The translations under genes and the position numbers were made by a program. A stretch of 35,028 bases of DNA from Nitrospirales bacterium (GTDB taxonomy: Bacteria > Nitrospirota > Nitrospiria > Nitrospirales > UBA8639): assembly GCA_021603905.1 (NCBI GenBank), contig BQIU01000040.1, forward strand, positions 1 to 35,028. Direction: 5' to 3'. Under the pieces are notes generated by a model. That model did no database searches and was not told the DNA's origin. It saw nothing but the letters and a program-made list of their open reading frames with translations. Each line of letters starts with the position of its first letter. Position 1 is the stretch's first letter. Of the stretch, positions 28,038-35,028 are shown one piece after another.

Positions 28038-28131
28038 CGTTGCTCACCGATTAGACATTGCTTAGTGTCGTTACGTATCTTGTCATTCTTCTTTCCAGCC
28101 TATCATGGACCTTCTATCATTAGCGTAATGG

Positions 28132-28599
28132 CTACTGACTCGGCACCCACCGAAACAACATGACGTACACAACATATGCCGTGACAATTGTTCCAGAAAA
28201 TGTACCGACTAAGACCTTGCCTTGCATTCGATGACGACCCACACCATTGACCATAGCCCCGACTCCTGTTCCGAATCGAAGACCTGTGAGGCCGGTATAG
28301 AGATTCGCGATTCCCAATCCGATCGTCGTAACGGCTAAACTCGTATGAATAACAAGTACCGGAATATAATATTGCCAATATTCCTCTGAGGTCCCGAGGA
28401 ATTGATCTCGTCCGAACATCACTTGTTTCGTGACATATCCGAGAAGCCATACTCCAACCAACGTGCATGCCGCGATCATCCACTGGGCATGCTGCGGCAC
28501 ATTATGATGTTTGGCTGCACGCGCGCCCCACAGTGCCATCAGATAAGCGACAGTCATGGTCAACAGAACGCCATACCACATCACATCATGAGCGTTCAT
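28132..28599 (-). CDS. DUF420-family integral membrane protein
   Basis: A 155-residue protein with four predicted membrane helices (about 6-24, 40-60, 78-102, 132-151). Conserved histidines fit the DUF420 pattern: KHHNVPQHAQWM (30-41), VLVIHTSLAV near 83, and GRHRMQGK near 121. DUF420 proteins are often encoded near haem-copper oxidase genes; their function is not established. It lies 94 bases before cheR and after the haem-protein genes, separated by a terminator and a long gap, so it probably starts a new transcript. No clear ribosome site precedes the ATG at 28599. Its histidines could bind haem or metal, but that is inference. Confidence 0.78.
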   Translation of the reverse strand: MNAHDVMWYGVLLTMTVAYLMALWGARAAKHHNVPQHAQWMIAACTLVGVWLLGYVTKQVMFGRDQFLGTSEEYWQYYIPVLVIHTSLAVTTIGLGIANLYTGLTGLRFGTGVGAMVNGVGRHRMQGKVLVGTFSGTIVTAYVVYVMLFRWVPSQ

Positions 28600-28800
28600 T
28601 GAAATAATTTGAGTTACAGAAATAGACTGTGGCTATACAGACCAACACCGGTTATTCCGCGTAACCGGAAATTCTCTGGAAGCATGTGAATGCTTTATCT
28701 TTATCGGTCAGTATCAATAAATAATGAACGATCTCAACTGATGATCGGCAAAGACGAGAAGAGCTAAATGGAGGAATGAAAAAGGCTAGAAAACCGAAAT

Positions 28801-29040
28801 ATAGGCGACGGTGGGTGCATACCGCTCGCAGGGTTGAAGGAGTTGCCAATGGTGAGACCTGAGAGCCTCTGAAGTGTTGACTATAGGTCGCCTAGCAACA
28901 TAGGACTACGCCTCAAGCATCGGAAAGTTATACACGCATGGATTCTCTGACAGCAATTGAACTTGTATATCACGTAGTGGATATCAAAGTTTAGCGACTT
29001 GGTATTCTACCGATTCGGTATTACTGAAACGGCCTTAGCT
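28801..29040 (-). repeat. Inverted intergenic element, copy B
   Basis: Reverse-complement partner of 24541-24770. Its identical 21-base block lies at 28816-28836, the TCTCACCATTGGCAAC block at 28842-28857 and the TTCCGATGCTTGAGGCG block at 28909-28925. Its terminal stem reads CCG-x-TTC with GAA-x-CGG, which keeps the hairpin of copy A despite sequence changes. The two copies face each other across cheB, cheD, cheR and DUF420. Confidence 0.85.
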
Positions 29041-29086
29041 ACGATGAAACACCTTTCTCAGCAGAATTGTACTCCTCATAGATTTT

Positions 29087-29131
29087 TTCAAAAAAAGAGC
29101 GTAGGGGAATGTCTCTTCCCCTACGCTCTTT
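29087..29131 (-). terminator. Strong intrinsic terminator after the first haem-protein gene
   Basis: A perfect 16-bp stem (29094-29109 with 29116-29131) and 6-base loop. On the minus strand it is followed by an uninterrupted T-run. It starts 25 bases past the stop of the gene at 29156. Read on the plus strand there is only TTT, so it acts mainly on minus-strand transcripts. Confidence 0.9.
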
Positions 29132-29155
29132 GTACTAACACCTCTTTTGGGTACG

Positions 29156-29695
29156 CTATTTCATCCTAACGACGATCGCACCCATAAAATCACCCTTTTT
29201 CCAATCCTTCTTAGTTGTTTTAGGATGTTGATTATGACAATCGGCACAACCATCAACGATCGCAAAATCGGCAGACATTCCAATCGTTTGCCCACCATCC
29301 TCAAAAGTTACAACATCTTTTTTGCCACTCGCAAGTTCTTTAAGTGCTTTTTTTTCAGCATCAGTCTTCGGCGAATTCGTGGGGTAGAGAGGATCTGTTC
29401 CCACCAATCCTAATTCAAAACCCTTTACCTTCGAACCCACGGCTTTGACAAACTGCGCTGGCAACATCACCGAATGGTCGGCCTTCGCCCAATCTTCATT
29501 GGGCTTCACCCCGCCTTTTTTCGCGTTACTAATAATGTCTTGCACATACACCGTCCGTGCAGCTTTTGCCGTTGCGAGAATAAATTCGGCAGCCTGGCCT
29601 TTGCTGATGTCACCTGCCTGAACAGGTAAAACCAACATGACAACCCAGACCGTCACGGCACAAAACCCAGTCGAAAATCTCAACCAATTATTCAT
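29156..29695 (-). CDS. Periplasmic Tll0287-like (DUF3365) c-type haem protein
   Basis: A 179-residue secreted protein. GGAGGG lies before the ATG at 29695. A signal peptide covers about 1-27 with likely cleavage after VQA. The mature part is the Tll0287-like fold, with one haem site CADCH (150-154) followed by NQHP, and a conserved ending KKDWKKGDFMGAIVVRM. It is closely related to the protein at 30043-30618 (shared HxVMLPAQFVKA, LVGTDPLY and DWKKGDFMGAI), so the two arose by tandem duplication. The same fold is the sensor domain of the receptor at 373-2037. Possible roles are haem-based ligand or redox sensing, or electron transfer. It has its own promoter candidate and terminator. Confidence 0.9.
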   Translation of the reverse strand: MNNWLRFSTGFCAVTVWVVMLVLPVQAGDISKGQAAEFILATAKAARTVYVQDIISNAKKGGVKPNEDWAKADHSVMLPAQFVKAVGSKVKGFELGLVGTDPLYPTNSPKTDAEKKALKELASGKKDVVTFEDGGQTIGMSADFAIVDGCADCHNQHPKTTKKDWKKGDFMGAIVVRMK

Positions 29696-29760
29696 AACAC
29701 TCCCTCCATTAGAGTAAAAATGATAATAACAGCTAAGAAAATACCCCTAGATCAATGTGC

Positions 29761-29789
29761 AGGGTAGCTCTCCGAGTGAAGGAAGTCAA
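29761..29789 (-). promoter_or_regulatory. Sigma-70-type promoter candidate for the first haem-protein gene
   Basis: Read on the minus strand: TTGACT, 17 bases, TACCCT. The -35 box is near-perfect and the spacer ideal; the -10 box is weak. Transcription would start about 60 bases before the ATG at 29695, downstream of the previous gene's terminator. Confidence 0.4.
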
Positions 29790-29878
29790 TCATGAGGAAA
29801 ATGACGAGAATGATCGTCAGAGTTTAATCGTGCAAAAAACCAGTGAATACGAGCCGAAAGACGCGAAGGGTAAGCCGT

Positions 29879-29924
29879 AAAAAAAAGGTGAGGAGTCGTG
29901 ACCACGTATGCCCTACTCCCCACC
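29879..29924 (-). terminator. Intrinsic terminator after the second haem-protein gene
   Basis: On the minus strand GGTGGGGAGT pairs with ACTCCTCACC (10 bp, one G-T), with an 18-base loop, and eight T residues follow. It lies about 120 bases past the stop at 30043. Confidence 0.82.
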
Positions 29925-30010
29925 ATTTCCCTTGATTCTCTTATAGCCGTTCAAATTAGTTTCCGTACGTATGAAGCGATGTTTCGCGCTGAGTTGACTT
30001 ATTTTAAGCG

Positions 30011-30038
30011 ACTGGAAGTTAATTAGATTCGCTGTAAT
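30011..30038 (+). repeat. 28-base motif shared with 24791-24818, copy 2
   Basis: Begins ACTGGAAGTTAATTAG and ends CGCTGTAAT. It differs from copy 1 at four positions. It sits immediately beyond the stop of the haem-protein gene at 30043. Confidence 0.5.
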
Positions 30039-30042
30039 GAAC

Positions 30043-30618
30043 TTACCCCCGCATACGGATGATAATGGCTCCCATGAAATCACCTTTTTTCCAATCACGT
30101 TTTTTGGTGTTCGGGTGTTGATTATGACAATCGGCACAGCTTTGAGAAATAGCAAAGTCTGCAGACATCCCTTTATACTGCGTCCCATCTTGAAAGGTCA
30201 CCATGTTCTCTTTCCCGCTTGCCAGCCGAGACAACATCTCTTTTTCCGTCGGAGTCTTGGGTTCGTTGCTTTTATAGAGTGGATCCGTCCCAACAAGCGA
30301 TAATTCATAGCCTTGAATTTCATATCCTAACGCTTTGACGAACTGTGCCGGCAACATCACCGCGTGATCTTCTTTGACCCAGTCTTCCGAGGCTTTCATG
30401 CCAGACGCTTTAACTTTGCGGATGACACTTTGGGTATAGATTGTGCGCGCCGCTTTGACGGTGGCCAAAATATACTTCGTCATGGCATCTCGATCGAGTT
30501 TCGTGTCTTTCGTCATCGCGGCTTGTCCACTTGAAAACATCAAAGCCGCGCCAGCAACAAGTGTTATCATGATACTGCTCATGCCAATCCAACGTTTCAT
30601 TGGTAGTGTTATTCTCAT
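30043..30618 (-). CDS. Periplasmic Tll0287-like (DUF3365) c-type haem protein, second copy
   Basis: A 191-residue secreted protein. AAAGGAAG lies about 4 bases before the ATG at 30618. The signal peptide is about 1-33 (GQA before the cleavage point). The haem motif CADCH is at 161-165 followed by NQHP, and the tail reads KKRDWKKGDFMGAIIIRMRG. It lies 95 bases downstream of the receptor at 30714 and may share its transcript, with a hairpin in the gap. Its position next to a receptor raises the possibility that it hands a signal to that receptor's periplasmic domain, as some binding proteins do, but this is not shown by the sequence. Confidence 0.9.
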   Translation of the reverse strand: MRITLPMKRWIGMSSIMITLVAGAALMFSSGQAAMTKDTKLDRDAMTKYILATVKAARTIYTQSVIRKVKASGMKASEDWVKEDHAVMLPAQFVKALGYEIQGYELSLVGTDPLYKSNEPKTPTEKEMLSRLASGKENMVTFQDGTQYKGMSADFAISQSCADCHNQHPNTKKRDWKKGDFMGAIIIRMRG

Positions 30619-30660
30619 CAGACTTCCTTTCTATATGCGTATCGTTAGGAGTGACGCGTA

Positions 30661-30691
30661 AGGAATAAGAATGCTCTGCAATCTTACTCCT
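30661..30691 (-). repeat. Hairpin between the receptor and the haem-protein gene
   Basis: On the minus strand AGGAGTAAGA pairs with TCTTATTCCT (10 bp, one G-T) around an 11-base loop. No T-run follows. It could be an mRNA-stabilising or partial-termination structure setting the ratio of receptor to haem protein. Confidence 0.4.
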
Positions 30692-30713
30692 CACATTTCA
30701 TACTGGATATTTT

Positions 30714-33641
30714 TTAGAACTCTTCAAAAAAATCATCATCTCGTTGCCGACGGTCATGTCCATTGCCAGAACCCACTCCTGCCGTCTCCGGTTCAGGCGA
30801 AGACTTCGATTTGCTCGATCCCGATACTGACTTCGCTGTCTGGACAGAATTTTTCTGTTGACCACCTGAAGACTTTGACGTTGCCCGAGTACTTGCCACA
30901 CGAGTCGATTGGAGATTTCCCAACCCCACCTTCGAATCACCAGCTCCAGAGTCATCGGTCTTGAAAAAGGCCACCTGCGTCAACAGTTCTCCCGCTTGCT
31001 GCCGCATTGACTGAGAGGCCGAGGTGGTTTCTTCCACTAAAGCCGCATTCTGTTGCGTGGTTTGATCCATTTGAATGACGGCCTTATTGACCTGATCGAT
31101 ACCTGCCGCCTGCTCCTGCGAAGCTGCACTGATTTCAGAGATAATATCGGTTACTCGTTTTACAGAATTCACGATTTCTTCTAAGGTTTGTCCAGATTGA
31201 TTCACAAGGTCACTTCCGTCTCCAACCTTTTGAACCGATTCATTAATCAACGTCTTAATTTCCTTGGCTGCTGTAGCTGATCGCCCAGCTAGGTTTCTGA
31301 CTTCTGACGCGACCACGGCAAAGCCACGACCCTGCTCACCTGCTCTAGCCGCTTCAACTGCCGCATTCAATGCCAAGAGATTTGTTTGGAAGGCAATCTC
31401 ATCAATCACGTTAATAATATCGGCAATTTTCTTACTGCTCTTATTGATTTCACTCATCGCTTCCACGGCTCGTTCCGTGACCGAGCCACCCTTTTCTGCC
31501 ACTTCGCGAGCCGCCACCGCTAATTGATTAGCTTGCTTGGCATTATCCGCATTCTGTTTGATCGTCGACGTCATTTCTTCCATCGAGGCGCTCGTCTCTT
31601 CCAATGCCGAGGCCTGTTGTGAGGTCCGTTGCGACAAGTCTTCGTTCCCAGTGGTAATTTGTTGTGACGCTGTACTCACGCTATCTGCGCCTTCTCGAAC
31701 TGCGGAGACAATACCAGTCAGATTTTTGATGGCGGTATTCAAGTTTTGCTTGATCTTGTTAAACTCGCCTTCATAATTCCCATCCATGGTTTTGGACAAA
31801 TGTCCTTCGGAGAGAGATTGAAGAACCTCTGTGGCTTCTTTCAAAGGCGAAACAATGGCGTCAAGAAGACGATTGACTCCCGTCGAAAGGCTTTTAAAGA
31901 ATCCTTCAAACTGCTCTGCATCAATACGATTTGATAAGTCCCCGGCCGCAGCGGCTCCAATCAGTTGATCGACCTCTTTTTCTGCTTTCTTTTGCGCCGT
32001 AATGTCTGCCCATTCGAGAACATTACCCAGGTATTCACCGTCGGCAGACATAATCGCTGCCGCATTCAGATCCAACATCAATGGTCCAACTTGAATTTCA
32101 ACGCGATGAGGAAGATTCCGTGGGTCATCTAATAATCTCCGTTGATGCGAGGGATTCTTGTGATATTGATCGATATTCGACCCAACCATTTTTGACGCGT
32201 CAAACCCTGGTATCCCTTTCTGAATGTCGCTTTCATGTTTTTTCAGAGTCTTAGCCGATGCATGGTTTTGATAGATCACTTCATAGTTCCGATCACAGAC
32301 CAACACATTCGTACTGGCATTATCTAAAGCTGTCTTGATTCGTGACATCTCATTGGCGGCCTGTTGTTGCTTGGTAATGTTCCCTTGAATTTCCGACGCC
32401 ATCTGATTAAAGGCATCTCCCAATTGCCCGATTTCATCTCTGGACTTCACATCTACCCGAGCATCGTATTCACCGGAAGCCATTTTTTCAGCAGCCGCTT
32501 GGACTCGAACGACCTGTTGCGCCCCTTTTCTGCCAACAAACCATCCAATAGGCGCAATGACGGCTAAGCAAATCAATCCGGTTTGCATGACACTTGATTG
32601 CACGCTATTGGCATCGGACAGAGCTTCCTCTTTAGGCACGCGCACTATAATCGCCCAATTCATCCCGGGAAATCCCATCGCTCCTTTCAAATGCGTGTAG
32701 CCCGCGACTTGATTTATTTGTTTTCTTGCATGAATTTCCGTCACATTCCCCGTCTTTCCAGCAATGGCCTCTTGAGCCGCCATCACCCCTTTTTCAACAA
32801 GGTTCGCTTTCATCAATTCATCAAAATTTCGAACGACTTCCTCAGAGGAATGGGTGCCTGGATCATAATCAACGAGCACTCGTCCCCTGGAATCTAATAA
32901 CGTCACTTCGGATCCTGGAAATCCTTGAGACTTCAAGGCTCTGTAGGTATCTTGAAACATCTTCTCAACCCCTCGCATACTAGTCCGATTCGACCAATAC
33001 GCAACCACTTCTCCATTCTGGCCATAAACCGGAGCTGAAAATCCCATGACATAGCCATCTTTCCCAGTCGCTTTCGCAACGTCTGAATCCAAATGGGTAT
33101 CCTCAATAAACGTTCCTGTCACGGTGTCATTTCCTGGAGCGGTAAACGGCTGCTTCGTCGTGTACTCGCCCATGGATAAGGCCTTAAACCATGGTGACTG
33201 ACTATAATTTTGTTCAAAAATGAATTGACTGTTAATCGGGTTGCCTGCAGAATCCGTATTGTTCACCGCGATCACATCGCCTCTGGTATCCACCATGATC
33301 AATAAGTCATAGATCCCATACGCCTGGGCATATTTATTCATGACCTGACTCACGGTATTGTACGGGGTCGGGTCATACCATTGAGAGATTCTGTGTACGG
33401 CATCGTTGTACCCAAAAGCCTGGACATCTCCATATCGTTCTGCAAGATTTCGATCAATTTTATTCGCTAAATCTTCTGCAGCCGTCGCAAAACGAAGCCC
33501 CACACCGGCCTTCATATCCTCACCAGCATTGTAAGCGATCAACCCGACGGCCGACATGGGCACGACTCCAAACACAAGAAATAACGTCACCAACTTTGCG
33601 GCTATCCCCCAACTCAGAAATGTCTGCATCATCTGTTTCAT
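30714..33641 (-). CDS. Chemoreceptor: dCache, HAMP, PAS, second HAMP-like segment, 36-heptad-type signalling domain, CheR-docking tail
   Basis: About 975 residues from the ATG at 33641, which has GAGGG 6 bases upstream and aligns with the paralogues. An in-frame ATG at 33701 would add 20 residues. Order: membrane helix 1 (about 13-37), dCache (about 40-345), membrane helix 2 (about 349-371), HAMP (about 372-425), PAS (about 435-553), a second HAMP-like region (about 555-645), signalling domain with tip [20 protein letters not shown] (about 747-766). The arm after the tip is about 150 residues, two heptads shorter than the other receptors here, as in E. coli Tar-type receptors. A flexible Ser/Lys/Gly-rich tail of about 70 residues ends in FFEEF, fitting the aromatic-x-x-aromatic CheR-docking pentapeptide (NWETF in Tar). 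It lies directly after cheW. Confidence 0.95.
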   Translation of the reverse strand: MKQMMQTFLSWGIAAKLVTLFLVFGVVPMSAVGLIAYNAGEDMKAGVGLRFATAAEDLANKIDRNLAERYGDVQAFGYNDAVHRISQWYDPTPYNTVSQVMNKYAQAYGIYDLLIMVDTRGDVIAVNNTDSAGNPINSQFIFEQNYSQSPWFKALSMGEYTTKQPFTAPGNDTVTGTFIEDTHLDSDVAKATGKDGYVMGFSAPVYGQNGEVVAYWSNRTSMRGVEKMFQDTYRALKSQGFPGSEVTLLDSRGRVLVDYDPGTHSSEEVVRNFDELMKANLVEKGVMAAQEAIAGKTGNVTEIHARKQINQVAGYTHLKGAMGFPGMNWAIIVRVPKEEALSDANSVQSSVMQTGLICLAVIAPIGWFVGRKGAQQVVRVQAAAEKMASGEYDARVDVKSRDEIGQLGDAFNQMASEIQGNITKQQQAANEMSRIKTALDNASTNVLVCDRNYEVIYQNHASAKTLKKHESDIQKGIPGFDASKMVGSNIDQYHKNPSHQRRLLDDPRNLPHRVEIQVGPLMLDLNAAAIMSADGEYLGNVLEWADITAQKKAEKEVDQLIGAAAAGDLSNRIDAEQFEGFFKSLSTGVNRLLDAIVSPLKEATEVLQSLSEGHLSKTMDGNYEGEFNKIKQNLNTAIKNLTGIVSAVREGADSVSTASQQITTGNEDLSQRTSQQASALEETSASMEEMTSTIKQNADNAKQANQLAVAAREVAEKGGSVTERAVEAMSEINKSSKKIADIINVIDEIAFQTNLLALNAAVEAARAGEQGRGFAVVASEVRNLAGRSATAAKEIKTLINESVQKVGDGSDLVNQSGQTLEEIVNSVKRVTDIISEISAASQEQAAGIDQVNKAVIQMDQTTQQNAALVEETTSASQSMRQQAGELLTQVAFFKTDDSGAGDSKVGLGNLQSTRVASTRATSKSSGGQQKNSVQTAKSVSGSSKSKSSPEPETAGVGSGNGHDRRQRDDDFFEEF

Positions 33642-33710
33642 GGCACCCTCACCCCCTCGATTTCGTTGTGATTGGCTCGTTTCACCATACAGAGTTTTCA
33701 TATGTATCTC

Positions 33711-34232
33711 TTATTCCTTTGCTTCTCGCTCTGAACCACCTGACCTGATCGCCTCCACTTCCGTTTCAGCCATGACCCGATCAATATCAAGCAAGGTCAC
33801 GAGACGATCGTTAGTATTGCCAATTCCGGAGACAAACGTAATATCGGCCCGCTTCCCCAGCTCAGGAGGCGGTTGAATATCTTTGCTTGCCAATTCCAAG
33901 ACGTCTGACACCGCATCAACCAAAAATCCCATGACGCGTTCCTGGACATTGACGACGACAATAACCGTAAACGCCGTGGGTTCGGTGGATTCCATGTTAA
34001 ATTTCAATCGCAGATCAATGATGGGCACGATTGTCCCACGAAGATTCAGCACACCCTTAACATAAACTGGCGTATTAGGAATTTTCGTCACCGCGGTGTA
34101 CCCTTTAATTTCCTGAACTTTTAAAATATCCACACCATAGTGTTCTTCAGCTAAATCAAACGTCAGATACTGTTGGCTACCGACGTTTAATCCATTTTGA
34201 CTTTCCGTCACTTCTGCTTCTGCTGTGGACAT
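33711..34232 (-). CDS. cheW: CheW coupling protein of system 3
   Basis: A 173-residue CheW. GAGGAGG lies before the ATG at 34232. The core runs from QQYLTFDLAEEHYGVDILKV (20-39) through VLNLRGTIVPIIDLRLKF (61-78) to FVSGIGNTNDRLVTLLDIDRV near the end. Short charged extensions flank the domain on both sides. It lies between cheA and the receptor gene, with the receptor start only 9 to 69 bases after its stop depending on which ATG is used. It differs strongly from the CheW at 21090-21542, so each array probably has its own coupler. Confidence 0.95.
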   Translation of the reverse strand: MSTAEAEVTESQNGLNVGSQQYLTFDLAEEHYGVDILKVQEIKGYTAVTKIPNTPVYVKGVLNLRGTIVPIIDLRLKFNMESTEPTAFTVIVVVNVQERVMGFLVDAVSDVLELASKDIQPPPELGKRADITFVSGIGNTNDRLVTLLDIDRVMAETEVEAIRSGGSEREAKE

Positions 34233-34337
34233 GGGATCCTCCTCTAGGAATAATGAGTCGTGAAAAAGAAGACGTGCGGATCGATAGTCCTGGCAATCTC
34301 TGAATTTTCACGTATGACTTGTGTCGCGTTCATGTAT

Positions 34338-35028
34338 TCAGGCTGCGACCACTGAGGCCATTTTCGAAAGTTTGACAAGACCCGGGACATCCAGAATCAA
34401 GGCAACTTGACCATCTCCTAATATCGTCGCCCCGGATATGCCTTCAATTTTCCGAAAGTTCTGCTCAAGACTTTTAATCACCACTTGTTGTTGACCGGTC
34501 AGTTCGTCGACAAATAATGCGATGCGCTTTCCTTCGGCTTCAACGATGACTAATAAGGCTTGTGCAGGATCGGTAAATTCAGGTTGAGCACCAAACAGTT
34601 CATACAGCCGAACCATTGGCACCCATTCTCCTCGCAAATTAAACACTTCACCCTTCCCAACCACGGTTTGCAAATCTGACGGTTTTGGGCGAATGGATTC
34701 AGTGACGGAAATAAGAGGAATAATATAGTTATCATTGGCGACGCGAACGGTCATTCCGTCAATAATGGCTAAGGTTAACGGAAGTTTCAGTTTTAATTTC
34801 GACCCTTGGCCCTCAGTCGATTGGATGCTTACACTCCCGCCTAACGCTTCAATATTCCGTTTCACAACATCCATCCCGACGCCACGACCGGAAACATCGG
34901 TGATCTTGTCTGCCGTAGAAAAACCAGGACGAAAAATAAGCTGCCAGATGTCATCATCGGAGAGTTGGTCAGCATCAGCAATGACACCTTTCTCAATCGC
35001 TTTCTTGAGAATTTTCTGTTTATTCAGT
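34338..35028 (-). CDS. cheA: CheA of system 3, C-terminal part only (runs off the window)
   Basis: The frame stays open from the TGA at 34338 to the window edge, so about 230 C-terminal codons are visible. They cover the end of the ATPase domain, with LIFRPGFSTADKITDVSGRG then VGMDVV, and a complete CheW-like regulatory domain (VRVANDNYIIPL, FNLRGEWVPMVRL, VALILDVPGL). The N-terminal Hpt, dimerisation and N box lie outside. It is a third CheA distinct from those at 5298 and 21543, and ends after a single CheW domain. cheW follows after 105 bases. Confidence 0.95.
   Translation of the reverse strand, partial: LNKQKILKKAIEKGVIADADQLSDDDIWQLIFRPGFSTADKITDVSGRGVGMDVVKRNIEALGGSVSIQSTEGQGSKLKLKLPLTLAIIDGMTVRVANDNYIIPLISVTESIRPKPSDLQTVVGKGEVFNLRGEWVPMVRLYELFGAQPEFTDPAQALLVIVEAEGKRIALFVDELTGQQQVVIKSLEQNFRKIEGISGATILGDGQVALILDVPGLVKLSKMASVVAA

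Larger units (their letters stand above)
28600..29155. other. Non-coding stretch between the DUF420 gene and the haem-protein genes
   Basis: About 555 bases without a gene. It holds the strong terminator of the haem-protein gene (29087-29131), inverted element copy B (28801-29040), and a 7-bp hairpin CCGGTTA/TAACCGG at 28648-28668. The promoter of DUF420 should be here, but I could not assign one. An ACCGATAA sequence (minus strand, 28701-28708) lacks a matching FliA upstream box. Confidence 0.6.
29696..30042. other. Intergenic region between the two haem-protein genes
   Basis: About 350 bases containing the terminator of the upstream haem gene (29879-29924), a sigma-70-type promoter candidate for the downstream one (29761-29789), and the second copy of the 28-base motif (30011-30038). 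No gene is seen. The two paralogues are therefore probably transcribed separately. Confidence 0.6.

Overview
This 35 kb window is almost entirely one chemosensory locus. All genes but one are read from the minus strand, so the window is best followed from high to low coordinates. The content points to a motile Gram-negative bacterium: periplasmic c-type haem proteins, four transmembrane chemoreceptors, CheZ and CheV, and a FliA-like promoter. The moderate base composition and the Tll0287/DUF3365 haem proteins would fit a Nitrospirota-type organism, but no marker gene is present and that assignment is a guess.

Layout from the right edge. System 3 (35028-25327) has a cheA cut by the window edge, cheW, a chemoreceptor of the 36-heptad type with a CheR-docking tail, two tandem periplasmic haem-c Tll0287-like proteins each followed by a terminator, a DUF420 membrane protein, cheR, cheD, and a cheB interrupted by an in-frame amber codon. 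System 2 (24353-9188) has a CheA with two Hpt and two CheW domains, cheW, a dCache-PAS chemoreceptor, cheY, a cheB whose receiver has lost key residues, cheR, a PilZ protein, a STAS protein, an HD-GYP phosphodiesterase, a large hybrid histidine kinase, a receiver fused to an RsbW-like ATPase, and a small helix-turn-helix protein. System 1 (8390-373) has cheY, cheZ, cheA, cheV, a dCache chemoreceptor and a chemoreceptor with a haem-binding Tll0287-like sensor domain. A small unknown protein lies on the plus strand at the left edge.

How it may work together. System 1 looks like a complete CheA-CheY-CheZ motility pathway without its own cheR or cheB. System 2 joins chemoreceptor signalling to cyclic-di-GMP proteins (HD-GYP, PilZ) and to a possible partner-switching pair (RsbW-like ATPase and STAS), so its output may be gene expression or surface behaviour rather than flagellar switching. 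System 3 pairs a receptor carrying a tether peptide with a CheR of the matching type. The haem-binding Tll0287 fold occurs in systems 1 and 3, which suggests sensing of a redox or gaseous cue, possibly linked to respiration.

The most unusual non-coding feature is a pair of inverted elements of about 230-240 bp (24541-24770 and 28801-29040). They flank the cheB-cheD-cheR-DUF420 block. Conserved sequence blocks are separated by diverged linkers, and some short stems are retained in both copies.
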